64,000 bases of DNA from Shewanella vesiculosa. Its GTDB lineage: Bacteria > Pseudomonadota > Gammaproteobacteria > Enterobacterales > Shewanellaceae. The notes beneath the pieces were generated by a model. That model was not told where the DNA came from. It searched no databases and saw nothing but the letters and a program-made list of their open reading frames with translations. The position numbers and the translations under genes were made by a program. The stretch covers positions 1,798,001 to 1,862,000 of the forward strand of contig NZ_CP073588.1 in assembly GCF_021560015.1 (NCBI RefSeq), read 5' to 3'. This document shows, in pieces, positions 28,061 to 37,487 of this stretch (position 1 is the stretch's first letter; every line of letters begins with the position of its first letter).

Positions 28061-28432
28061 ATCAATTCCTTATCAAATTCATATCGCTTTAGCGATCAAT
28101 ACACTATCGATACGTTATTATGCCATTGTTAACATCATAGATTGATAACTTTTTGATTGCACTTGATTCAAAATCGACTCAAAAAACTGACCGAAAAAAA
28201 CCACCGCGAGGACACAAGATAGCTGCAATACCTCAAAGGCTGCTCGATACTAAGCTAAGCGCCGCTTTGCTCAAAGCAAACAGTGCGTTTTTGCATTCGT
28301 ATTCAGCAGTCTATGAGACCGCTCAAATCTGACGTGATTGCAGTCAAACGGCCGACGATTATCGACTGACGCCCTGAAGATAATCAAACTAAATCCAGCT
28401 CGACCTAAATCAGATCGAGCTGGATTAGGGTT
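28061..28432. other. Intergenic region between cysQ and the GH3 gene
   Basis: About 370 bases without a gene. At 28392-28426 is a 12-bp perfect stem (AATCCAGCTCGA/TCGAGCTGGATT, 11-base loop) just after the GH3 stop, probably its terminator although the T-run is poor. The cysQ promoter must lie in the first part; nothing else stands out. Confidence 0.55.
28392..28426 (-). terminator. Probable terminator of the lipoprotein GH3 gene
   Basis: Stem AATCCAGCTCGA/TCGAGCTGGATT, 11-base loop, six bases after the stop codon. The minus-strand tail is TAGTTTGATTA, so termination may be weak. Confidence 0.6.
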
Positions 28433-31052
28433 CTAGTGACATTGGATAGTATGGTCGTTTGCAGTCGCTTTAATGACGACATCACTAAAACTAATATCGA
28501 CTTTAGCGTCAGTACTAAGATAAAACGGCATGGCAATTTTACCAAAGTCCATCGGTTCTCCAGCAAAACAAGCCAGGGAAATACTTACGTTTTGCCATTC
28601 AGCTAATTTAGTATTCACCAGCTTGGCAATATCCACTTGTTGGCGACAATCACCTTGACATGCGAGACCTAGCCACAGAGGTTTTGACACCGATTGCTCA
28701 ACTTTGATACTAAGAGACAATGCTGAATCACTATTACTGTAAGCTCTTAAGTCACGTGGAAAACTACTTATTAAGCCGACGGTACCTTGCTCGGTGCCAT
28801 TAAACGACACCAAGCGGGCATCTTCTTGCACGGCGCGATCCATGGTGCGGATATTAAGCGCACTGTTGCTCGCCACGCTGCTGGTTAAGGCTTGCTGTTC
28901 ATTATCTGTTGCTATGTACATTGCCCAAGGAGATTTCACTGCACGTTCAAATAGGGCTAAGTCTTCGAGTGTTTGACTGGCGGCTAAATTATCTTCTGAT
29001 AACGCATCTAAGCTTATCGCATCGGTTGCAACAGACTGATAGGTTAATCCATATCCGTAAGGGATCAGCGGTTGATAGTCAGCTTGTGCTTGCACACGTT
29101 TATCTTGCGCTAATGGCACATTGACCTGAGTTTGTTGGGGTGTAGCTGGCCATGAGAATGACAATTTACCCACAAAATCATATGCAACCGTTCCATCTGG
29201 CTTAGTAAATAATACATCTGCAATGCCCTGGCCTTCTGTGCCTGGAAGCCAAGCTGCAACAAACGCATCTGACTGGTTAAATTCAGCATTAACCCACATA
29301 GGGCGACCGCTGATAAATACTGATACAACTGGGATACCTTGCGCTTTAAGTTTTTTCAATAATGCTAAATCACGCTTATCGCCACGCTGATATTCAAGAT
29401 TATCAATATCACCATTGCCCTCGGCATAAGGTTCTTCGCCAAACACAACAATAGCAACATCAGGTTGTTGTTCAGGGTTAAAGTCACCGTTTACGCTTAA
29501 GGTTGTCTTGCCGCCACCTTGGGTGACGACCTGCTCGATACCTGAGTAGATGGAAGTTGCACCAGGAAAGTCGCTATTTTTATTGTCAGTACCTTGCCAA
29601 GTAATTGACCAACCACCTGATTGTTTACCAATATTATCTGCTGCATCGCCGGCAACAAGCACCTTCATATTAGGCTTAAGCGGCAATATAGATTGATTAT
29701 TTTTAAGCAACACTAATGACTGACGCACCGCTTCGCGAGCAACCTCGCGATGACTCGCTTGACCGATTAACTCAGTTTTACCTGATAACGGACGATTGGC
29801 TGGGCTAGGTTTATCAAACAAGCCGGCACGAAATTTCACTCGTAAAATACGGCTAACCGCATCGTCTATACGCGCTTGGCTGATCTCACCATTTTTAACT
29901 TGGGCGATAGTATTTTCATACAATGGTTTCCATGCATCAGTCGGTACCATAAAAATATCTAATCCAGCATTGACTGACTTGGCACAAGACTCGTTAGTAC
30001 AACCAGCGACTTGTCCGTGACCATTCCAATCGCCGACCACAAAGCCAAAGCCTAATCTATCTTTAAGTACATCGGTTAATAGGTATTGATTGCCATGATT
30101 TTTTTTCCCCATGCCAACTATTAAATGAGGCCATAACACTTTGTGCCCCAGCATTAAGTCCGCCGACATAGCCTTGGGCATGAATGTCATATAAATCTTG
30201 TTCGCTAGCAAGGTTTTCGCCCTGATCGATTCCGTTTTCAGTTCCACCATCACCGATAAAGTGTTTTACCGTTGAAATAACATGTTGGTCTGATAAAAAG
30301 TCACCGCTGACAGAACCTTGCAAGCCTTCAACAATGGCATAAGCATACTCTTTTACTATGCGTGGATCTTCAGAATACCCTTCATAGGTTCTGCCCCAAC
30401 GGTCATCTCGCACCACGGCAACGGTAGGAGCAAATACCCAATCAATCCCAGTCACCATGACTTCTTGAGCCGTAATGGCGGCTATTTTTTCAATCAATTT
30501 TGGGTTGTTGGCAGCGCCTAAACCAATGTTATGCGGAAATAAGGTTGTGCCAATAACATTGTTATGACCGTGTACCGCATCTGTGCCCCACATGGTAGGA
30601 ATATTAATCCCGTCGATACTGTCATCGACAGATGCTTGATAAAATGATTCCGCTAAGGCAACCCAATCTGCAGGCGTGGCATGCTTGTCGTTGTTAGGAT
30701 AAGCACCGCCGCCATTGAGATAAGAACCAAAACCGTATTTACGCATATCTTCAACCGTAATATCGCGAATTTCTGGCTGGATCATTTGGGCAATTTTTTG
30801 CTCTAGCGTCATTTTGGCAACTAAGGCATCTATCTTGGCCTCTAATGCTTCATCTTTAGCGATGGCTGGGGGTAATGTAGGCCATATTGTTGATGCCGTT
30901 TGCTCCGAAGTTACAGCGGCTTCTGTCGTTTGTTGCTGAGTGCTTTGATTATCACTACACCCGCTAACGCCAAGGAAAAGCCCCAAAGTAATTACAGTGG
31001 TTTTCATCGGCATTTTTAATCTCGTTGTACGCTGTATTTGAGTCAGTTTCAT
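28433..31052 (-). pseudogene. Glycoside hydrolase family 3 beta-glucosidase lipoprotein, frameshifted by one base
   Basis: Exported exo-beta-glucosidase of about 872 residues. The signal peptide ends in the lipobox LGVSGC, so it should be a lipoprotein. The first part has the GH3 barrel: GTDAVHGHNNV, WGRTYEGYSEDP, STVKHFIGDGGT. The frame fails after FNSWHGEK. Dropping one A from the A8 run (30099-30106) restores NHGNQYLLTDVL and GFVVGDWNGHGQ, whose Asp is the nucleophile, followed by the second GH3 domain (SLVLLKN) and a C-terminal beta domain. The ATG at 31050-31052 has AAGGG seven bases before it. It lies ten bases after the sugar permease gene, with which it forms an operon. Confidence 0.88.
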
Positions 31053-31062
31053 TGTATTTCCC

Positions 31063-32367
31063 TTACGCATTTTCTGTTGATACTGGACGTTTTGCATTGC
31101 AGCCAATTAACCCGTAGTACCCGATAAAACAGTAACATAGCAAGGGGACAATAAAGGCTAATTGAATTCCCATGATGTCAGCTAGCATGCCCTGAAATAA
31201 GGGCAAAATCGCACCGCCAACAATGGCTAAACACAAAATACCTGAGCCTTGGCTAGTGTGTTGTTTTAAATCTTGTAGTGCCAAACTAAAAATCGTTGGG
31301 AACATAATTGAGTTACACAGACCGACGAACAACAAGGCCCACATGGCCACCGTGCCAACGCTCATCATGGCTGCAGCCACTAAAATACACGCGCACAGTG
31401 CGTTAAACGCTAACACCTTACCTGCATTAATTTTCTGCATCACAGCGGCGCCAATAAAACGGCCGACCATAGCGCCACCAAAGTAATAAGCAATATAATG
31501 GGCTGCCTGCGATTCAGACACACCACCAATATGATCTTGAGTTAAAAAGCTAATCAGAAAACTGCCAATACCAACCTCTGCACCGACGTATACAAAAATC
31601 CCTACCGCGCCCATCACCAAATGCGGATACTGCCAAGCACTTCCCGTTGCAGAGGTGGTCGATGCAGCATCTTTTTTGCCCAATAGCGGTAGTTTTAACA
31701 TCATAAAAATCAATGCCAATGCAAACAATGACAAGGCTAAAATTAAGTAAGGGGTTTGAACGGCACTGGCTTGTTGCTCTACTGATAATCGGCCAATAAC
31801 TTCACCCTCAGTGATGCTCTCATCATGCTCAACCGTTGATAAAATTAACCAACTGCCAAAAAATGGCGCAACTGTTGTACCTAATGAATTAAATGCTTGG
31901 GTTAAGGTTAAACGAGACGATGCGGTTTCAGCAGGGCCTAAAACACTGACGTAAGGGTTGGCAGATACTTGTAAAATAGTAATGCCTGATGCCAATACAA
32001 AAAAGGCAAACAAAAACATATTATAAGAAGCATAACTTGCTGACGGATAAAATAATAAACATCCAATACAGGCAATAACCAGTCCGGTAATAATGCCTTT
32101 TTGATAACCAATTTTACCGACTAGCGCACCGGCAGGGATCGACACAACAAAATACGCACCAAAAAAGCAAAATTGCACCAGCATCGCTTGAGTGTAATTA
32201 AGGTCGAACATGTTTTTTAGATAAGGGATTAAAATATCATTTAAACAGGTTAAAAAACCCCACATAAAAAATAATGATGTTAACGCCACTAACGCAAAGC
32301 GAAAGTTTCCTTGCTGATGAGTTGAATTAACCGGAGTTGATTCGAGTTGAAGCTGCGAAGTCGTCAT
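31063..32367 (-). CDS. FucP-type sugar:H+ symporter (MFS)
   Basis: 434 residues, twelve membrane helices. The N-terminal half has [19 protein letters not shown], the signature of the FucP/GluP branch of MFS permeases, and [19 protein letters not shown]. It probably imports glucose or galactose released by the lipoprotein GH3 encoded directly downstream. The gene is divergent from bglA, and the gap holds a LacI-type palindrome (32575-32592), so both directions are probably under the same repressor. Confidence 0.85.
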   Translation of the reverse strand: MTTSQLQLESTPVNSTHQQGNFRFALVALTSLFFMWGFLTCLNDILIPYLKNMFDLNYTQAMLVQFCFFGAYFVVSIPAGALVGKIGYQKGIITGLVIACIGCLLFYPSASYASYNMFLFAFFVLASGITILQVSANPYVSVLGPAETASSRLTLTQAFNSLGTTVAPFFGSWLILSTVEHDESITEGEVIGRLSVEQQASAVQTPYLILALSLFALALIFMMLKLPLLGKKDAASTTSATGSAWQYPHLVMGAVGIFVYVGAEVGIGSFLISFLTQDHIGGVSESQAAHYIAYYFGGAMVGRFIGAAVMQKINAGKVLAFNALCACILVAAAMMSVGTVAMWALLFVGLCNSIMFPTIFSLALQDLKQHTSQGSGILCLAIVGGAILPLFQGMLADIMGIQLAFIVPLLCYCFIGYYGLIGCNAKRPVSTENA

Positions 32368-32750
32368 GACATTCCCTTATTGTTGTTAATAGTTATCTTG
32401 GGTTGCAGTTCATAACGCCAGTGAACTGGATGCTCTTTGTCATTACCTAAGAGTTAACTCCCCGTAAACGCTAGGCATTTTCCATATCGCTATTCCCACA
32501 CTTGTGCAAGCAGATGAGGATTCAATATTTAACCAAATCAATTATTGACCTTTGGATAATTAATCACTAATCTCAATGTAAGCGCTTTCATTTTTAACAT
32601 ATCGATAACTGATGTCAACGGTTTTTAAACGCGAGAGCACAATATTTACGGTTAGGACAATGCGACACTAGGCCTTTTATCAGTGTGTTTTAAGCTAATA
32701 AGTTAGTAATAAAAAAAGACAAAATTAATCAATACTAAGTGAATTAAAAT
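32368..32750. other. Divergent promoter region of the beta-glucoside locus
   Basis: 383 bases between the permease and bglA. It contains the LacI-type operator at 32575-32592 and A+T-rich stretches suited to two divergent promoters. No other gene or repeat is seen. Confidence 0.6.
32575..32592. promoter_or_regulatory. LacI-family operator, site 1
   Basis: AATGTAAGCGCTTTCATT is an 18-bp palindrome with one mismatched pair. The AAGCGCTT core is shared with two sites upstream of the TonB receptor. Confidence 0.75.
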
Positions 32751-34082
32751 ATGAAAATTATGTTACCAGCCGATTCAAAAATGCATTCAAAAGCGTTCAC
32801 CTTTGGTGTGGCGACAGCTTCATTTCAAATTGAAGGTGCTGTGGCAACTCGTCTGCCCTGTATTTGGGACACATTTTGTGCGACGCCTGGCAAAATTCGT
32901 GATGGGTCTGATGGCTCGCAAGCATGCGAACACGTTAAGTTATGGCGTGAAGATGTCGATCTAATAGAATCGCTAGGTGTCGACGCCTACCGTTTATCGA
33001 TCTCATGGCCTCGCGTTATGCACAAAGATGGCAGCCTGAATCCACAAGGTGTGCAGTTTTATACCGACTTACTCGATGAACTAAACCGTCGTGGCATTAA
33101 AACCTTTGTGACCTTGTACCATTGGGATTTACCACAACATATTGAAGATAATGGTGGTTGGTTAAATCGCGAAACAGCCTATTTATTTGCTGACTATGCC
33201 GACAAAATAACCCATGCATTCGGTGACAGAGTTTACTCATATGCCACATTTAACGAACCTTTTTGCAGTTCATACTTAGGTTATGAAATTGGCATTCATG
33301 CTCCTGGATTAGCGAAAAAAGCTTATGGCCGTCAATCTGCACACCACTTATTATTGGCTCATGGTTTAGCCATGAAAGTGCTGCAAAAAAACAGCCCTAA
33401 CAGCCAAAATGGTATCGTGCTTAACTTTACGCCTTGCTATAGCGCCACAGATTCTGCCGCAGATGTTGACGCTGCAAGTAAAGCCGACCAATATTTCAAT
33501 CAGTGGTACATCAAACCCTTGTTTGACCGCTGCTACCCAGACATTATCAATGACTTTGCCGCAGAAGATGTGCCGGTTATTGAAGCAGGCGACTTTGATA
33601 TTATTGCTCAACCTATCGACTTTCTAGGCATCAACTTTTATACCCGTGCAGTCTATAAAGCCGACCCAGTTAATGGCTTTAGCCAAGTAGACATGGTCGG
33701 CAAACCTAAAACAGATATGGGATGGGAAATTTACCCACAAGCCTTTAGTGATTTGTTAACCTCTTTAGATGCACTTTATCCTTTACCACCGATCTACATT
33801 ACCGAAAACGGTGCGGCAATGGATGATAAATTGTTAAACGGTAAAGTGGATGACCAAGACAGACTCGAATACTATAACGCTCACTTAAATGCGGTAAATA
33901 ATGCCATTGAACAAGGTGTTAATGTTGTGGGTTATTTTGCTTGGAGTTTGATGGATAACTTTGAGTGGGCAGAAGGTTATTTAAAACGCTTCGGTATTGT
34001 CTATGTTAATTATGCAACCCAAGAGCGTACCTTAAAAGCCAGTGCATACGCGTATAGAGACTTTATTAACGCAAGAACATAA
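32751..34082 (+). CDS. bglA: Glycoside hydrolase family 1 beta-glucosidase
   Basis: 443 residues, no signal peptide, so cytoplasmic. Hydrolyses beta-glucosides such as cellobiose with retention. The acid/base Glu is in YATFNEPFCSS, the nucleophile Glu in PPIYITENGAA, and the N-terminal FGVATASFQIEGA is the GH1 signature. WSLMDNFEWAEGY near the end binds the sugar. The start region lacks a strong ribosome binding site; an ATG three codons further in is possible. It heads a plus-strand unit with the GPH symporter and the LacI regulator. Confidence 0.93.
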   Translation: MKIMLPADSKMHSKAFTFGVATASFQIEGAVATRLPCIWDTFCATPGKIRDGSDGSQACEHVKLWREDVDLIESLGVDAYRLSISWPRVMHKDGSLNPQGVQFYTDLLDELNRRGIKTFVTLYHWDLPQHIEDNGGWLNRETAYLFADYADKITHAFGDRVYSYATFNEPFCSSYLGYEIGIHAPGLAKKAYGRQSAHHLLLAHGLAMKVLQKNSPNSQNGIVLNFTPCYSATDSAADVDAASKADQYFNQWYIKPLFDRCYPDIINDFAAEDVPVIEAGDFDIIAQPIDFLGINFYTRAVYKADPVNGFSQVDMVGKPKTDMGWEIYPQAFSDLLTSLDALYPLPPIYITENGAAMDDKLLNGKVDDQDRLEYYNAHLNAVNNAIEQGVNVVGYFAWSLMDNFEWAEGYLKRFGIVYVNYATQERTLKASAYAYRDFINART

Positions 34083-34094
34083 TATGTTAACCAG

Positions 34095-34123
34095 AATAAA
34101 GCCGTTATATAAACGGCTTTATT
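34095..34123 (+). terminator. Hairpin between bglA and the GPH symporter gene
   Basis: 12-bp perfect stem AATAAAGCCGTT/AACGGCTTTATT with a 5-base loop, then TCTATT. Terminator or processing site inside the operon. Confidence 0.65.
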
Positions 34124-34176
34124 CTATTCAAATAGTTGCATCATTTTAAGCAATAACAACAATAATTGAGGCATGT

Positions 34177-35505
34177 ATGATTAGCACTAGAGAAAAAATA
34201 GCTTACGGACTTGGGGACACCGCCAGTAATATTGTGTTTCAAACCGTGATGCTATTTCTAACTTTTTTCTATACCGACATTTTCGGTATTTCGCCTGCAT
34301 TTGTGGGCACAATGTTTTTAGCTGTTCGCTTAATTGATGCGATCACCGACCCACTAATGGGCGCGCTAGCAGACAGAACCAACACTCGTTGGGGTAAGTT
34401 TAGACCTTATCTATTATGGTTTGCCCTTCCCTTTGGCTTTATTAGCGTATTAGCCTTTACTACGCCAGATTTGTCTGAAGACGGTAAAATGATTTATGCC
34501 TTCGTCACCTATACCGCATTGATGATGGTGTATACCGCGATTAATATTCCTTATTGTGCATTAGGCGGGGTATTAACGGCGGATCCTAAAGAACGCGTGT
34601 CAGTGCAATCATACCGTTTTGTGTTTGCGATGCTGGGCGGATTATTGGTGTCAGGCCTAACTTTACCTTTGGTGGAGTTTTTAGGTAAAGGCGATCAAGC
34701 TAAAGGCTATCAACTGACGATTGCCGCGATGAGCATTTTGGGTGTTGCGATGTTTTTAGCCTGCTTTTGGGGCACCAAAGAGCGTCTACATCCACCTATA
34801 GACCAACAAACAAGCTTTAAAAAAGACTTCACCGACATGCTAAAAAATGATCAGTGGCGAGTATTGGCCATTGCGGCAGTCTGTCTATTATCAGGCATGG
34901 TATTGCGCACCAGTTTAGCTATTTACTATGTAAAATATTTCTTAAACATGCCTGATTCTATTACCCTTTTCATCACTCTTGGCATGGTTGGTAATATATT
35001 CGGTTGTATTTTAGCTCAACCTTTAGCAAAACGTTTTTGTAAAGTAAAAGCCTATATTACCTTGCAACTGCTGGCAGCGGCCATGTGTGTCGTAAGCTAC
35101 TTTGTGCCAAGCGATCAAGTGATACTGGCCTTTGGGATGTATGTCATATGGGGTTTTACTTTCAATATGGCTACACCACTGCTTTGGGCAAAAATGGCTG
35201 ATGTGGTCGACTATGGTCAACATAAAAACGGTGTACGCATTACCGGAATGATTTACTCATCGGTCATATTCTTTATCAAACTTGGGGTTGCTATTGGTGG
35301 TGCGGCAGCTGGTTGGTTACTGGCAGGTTATGGTTATCAGCCAGATATCATCCAAACTGAACAGACTCAACAAGGAATATTACTTTCATTCACTGTATAC
35401 CCTGCTATCGGTTCATTGGTAGTGGCCTTTGTTATGCGTTGGTACACCTTGGACAATGAAAAAGTGGACCAAATACACTTAGAATTAAATAGAGAAGTAA
35501 AATAA
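34177..35505 (+). CDS. GPH-family sugar:cation symporter (MFS)
   Basis: 442 residues, about twelve helices. KIAYGLGDTASNIVFQTV, DAITDPLMGALADRT and WGKFRPYLLW are hallmarks of glycoside-pentoside-hexuronide symporters (melibiose and xyloside type). It probably brings intact beta-glucosides to the cytoplasmic BglA encoded just before it. GAGG lies five bases ahead of the ATG. The second half has the usual WAKMADVVDYGQHKNG motif. Confidence 0.9.
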   Translation: MISTREKIAYGLGDTASNIVFQTVMLFLTFFYTDIFGISPAFVGTMFLAVRLIDAITDPLMGALADRTNTRWGKFRPYLLWFALPFGFISVLAFTTPDLSEDGKMIYAFVTYTALMMVYTAINIPYCALGGVLTADPKERVSVQSYRFVFAMLGGLLVSGLTLPLVEFLGKGDQAKGYQLTIAAMSILGVAMFLACFWGTKERLHPPIDQQTSFKKDFTDMLKNDQWRVLAIAAVCLLSGMVLRTSLAIYYVKYFLNMPDSITLFITLGMVGNIFGCILAQPLAKRFCKVKAYITLQLLAAAMCVVSYFVPSDQVILAFGMYVIWGFTFNMATPLLWAKMADVVDYGQHKNGVRITGMIYSSVIFFIKLGVAIGGAAAGWLLAGYGYQPDIIQTEQTQQGILLSFTVYPAIGSLVVAFVMRWYTLDNEKVDQIHLELNREVK

Positions 35506-35515
35506 AAGCATGATA

Positions 35516-35540
35516 GTCTTGGAGCCATGTGCTCCAAGAC
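35516..35540 (+). terminator. Hairpin between the symporter and LacI genes
   Basis: Perfect 10-bp stem GTCTTGGAGC/GCTCCAAGAC with a CATGT loop, followed by GGCTTTT. It lies in the 55-base gap and may lower expression of the regulator gene. Confidence 0.7.
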
Positions 35541-35560
35541 GGCTTTTAAAAACTAATTAT

Positions 35561-36565
35561 ATGGCAACAATTTACGATGTATCCGTAATGGCTGGTGTGT
35601 CTCTAGCGACCGTGTCTAGAGTCATGAATAACAACACCAAAGTCAGCGATAAAACCAAACAAAAGGTTCTCGATGCGATGGCCTCTTTAGGTTATCGCCC
35701 TAATACTATTGCCCAATCATTAGCCTCAAATTGCTCCAACAGTGTTGGGGTTTTAGTGTCTCAGCTTGACGGTCCTTTTTATGGTCCCATGATGACAGAA
35801 ATCGAAACCGCCCTTCGAACAGCTAACAAGCACGTGATTATTGCTGCTGGTCATAGCGACGAGAAGCAAGAAAAAGAAGGGGTTGAGTTTTTGATGAGTC
35901 GCGGTTGTGATGCTCTTATTTTGGACATTGAGGCGGTATCAGACGATTACTTGATTGAATTGAGTAAAGGCCCAACACCAGTGGTATTTATTAACCGCTA
36001 TATCGACGCCATCAAAGAACGCTGTGTTTATCTTGAAAATGAACAAGGTGGTTTCATGGCTACCGAGCACATATTATCACTTGGTCATAAAGACATCGCT
36101 TACATTTCAGGGCCACTGTTTAAGCTCGACGTACGAGATCGTCTAAAAGGACATAAGCGAGCATTGCAACAATACAATATCGATTTTGATGACACCCTTT
36201 GCATTGAAAGTGACTTTAAAGAAGCTGGCGGCTGTGAAGCGATGGAGCATTTACTGTCGATGAATAAAACCATTACTGCAGTCGTGTGTGCGAATGATCA
36301 AATGGCCTCTGGGGCAATTGCGGTGTGTTTAGAACACGGAATCCGCGTACCCGATGATATTTCATTTATTGGTTACGATAATATTCCATTTCCACAGTAC
36401 ATCTCACCGAAATTATCGACCGTTAACAACCCTATTCACGAAATGGGTAAAATGGCAGCCCTCTGGGTATTACAGCAAGTGTATAACGATAAAGCCGTCT
36501 TAGTTGAAAGCTCGTTTACACCAGAGCTATTTGTGCGTGAATCAGCTAGAGCAATCAATCAGTAA
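35561..36565 (+). CDS. LacI-family transcriptional regulator of the beta-glucoside locus
   Basis: 334 residues. The helix-turn-helix reads MATIYDVSVMAGVSLATVSRVMNN at the N-terminus, followed by the hinge YRPNTIAQSLAS and a periplasmic-binding-protein-like sensor domain (VVCANDQMASGAIAV, IGYDNIPFPQYISP). The frame opens at 35510, but the ATG at 35561 gives the standard LacI start. Its neighbours and the shared AAGCGCTT palindromes make it the likely repressor of the whole island (the role called BglR in published Shewanella sugar-regulon reconstructions, from memory). The inducer is probably a beta-glucoside or glucose; not visible from the sequence. Confidence 0.9.
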   Translation: MATIYDVSVMAGVSLATVSRVMNNNTKVSDKTKQKVLDAMASLGYRPNTIAQSLASNCSNSVGVLVSQLDGPFYGPMMTEIETALRTANKHVIIAAGHSDEKQEKEGVEFLMSRGCDALILDIEAVSDDYLIELSKGPTPVVFINRYIDAIKERCVYLENEQGGFMATEHILSLGHKDIAYISGPLFKLDVRDRLKGHKRALQQYNIDFDDTLCIESDFKEAGGCEAMEHLLSMNKTITAVVCANDQMASGAIAVCLEHGIRVPDDISFIGYDNIPFPQYISPKLSTVNNPIHEMGKMAALWVLQQVYNDKAVLVESSFTPELFVRESARAINQ

Positions 36566-37184
36566 GAGCCAACCGAACCATTTAGCGGTTAACCTATCCA
36601 GCTGCAATGTCGATAAACGACATCCAAAAAAGCCAGATGGTAAGTCCCTCTTCCCATAAGCGGCTCCCCAAGTCAGTAATCGGTCACGAGTGAGTCAACG
36701 CTACCTTATGAAGAAGTGATAGTATCTCGTAGCGATTAAAAAGTACTGATACTGACCATCTCTCTGTGACGTGCCATCAACAATCTGCTCGCAAACAAAT
36801 AATGCAATATGCGCTATAGACTAACAACTTAACTACGCATAAACGCACCTTATGAGTAATGAGAGAACAAGCATGGCCATAAAATACCGCAACAGTGAGA
36901 TTTCAATCAACCTATGCAAGCTATCAACCGCGCAATGATAATCAGTTAACCTTTAGATAATATGTTGTCTCAAGTCCTGTGGGTCATTCACATGCATCTT
37001 AATGACTCATACTTTGATTATCGATAACACTGAAATAAGCCCTAACACCATAAGCAACAACCACATCAATTCACTGTCGCAACATGCACAAAATATTAAC
37101 GCGCAAGAAAGTTAGTCTAGAATAACCTTACTTGTTCTCAGTAACGGATAAAACCCAACCTAAGTGGTAACAATTCAACCAACA

Positions 37185-37202
37185 AAAGAAAGCGCTTACA
37201 TT
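37185..37202. promoter_or_regulatory. LacI-family operator, site 2
   Basis: AAAGAAAGCGCTTACATT is the same palindrome as site 1 in the other orientation, with one base different from the shared form. About 130 bases upstream of the promoter of the TonB receptor gene; suited to DNA looping with site 3. Confidence 0.7.
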
Positions 37203-37317
37203 TTTATTTGAAATGTTCATAAAAAATAAAAAGCTTACTAAACAATAACTAATAAAACAAACCTTGAATAGCTTCTTATTGTGGTTAATGAAATGTAATA
37301 TTTAAAACTTGTTTTTG

Positions 37318-37346
37318 TTGACGGCGGTCACAATTTACACTAGTTT
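37318..37346 (+). promoter_or_regulatory. Putative promoter of the TonB receptor gene
   Basis: TTGACG, 17 bases, TAGTTT. The -10 is poor, but the spacing is ideal and operator site 3 begins right after it, the usual place for a repressor. Confidence 0.5.
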
Positions 37347-37364
37347 TATGTAAGCGCTTACATT
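37347..37364. promoter_or_regulatory. LacI-family operator, site 3
   Basis: TATGTAAGCGCTTACATT; the inner 16 bases are a perfect palindrome. It overlaps the expected transcription start of the receptor gene. Confidence 0.8.
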
Positions 37365-37487
37365 AGCTGTTTTATAACATAACCATTATAAATAATGACT
37401 ACAGCGTTGATGGAGAATTAAAAAAACGATTTGCGCCTAACCCGCAATATTGAGAGAAGCAAAATCTAGTCAATGGGGATTTCCTAG

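Larger units (their letters stand above)
36566..37487. other. Long intergenic region upstream of the TonB receptor
   Basis: 922 bases with no coding frame I trust. The distal third has two LacI-type operators (37185-37202, 37347-37364) and a promoter (37318-37346). A small hairpin, ATGTCG-ATAAA-CGACAT, occurs near 36606-36622. The rest shows nothing I can name; a relic or a regulatory RNA is possible. Confidence 0.5.

Noticed and set aside
30063..31106. Two separate GH3 genes at 28.4-31.1 kb
   Set aside because: The two frames are halves of one protein joined at an A8 run. The second has no signal peptide or start, and the first has no nucleophile.
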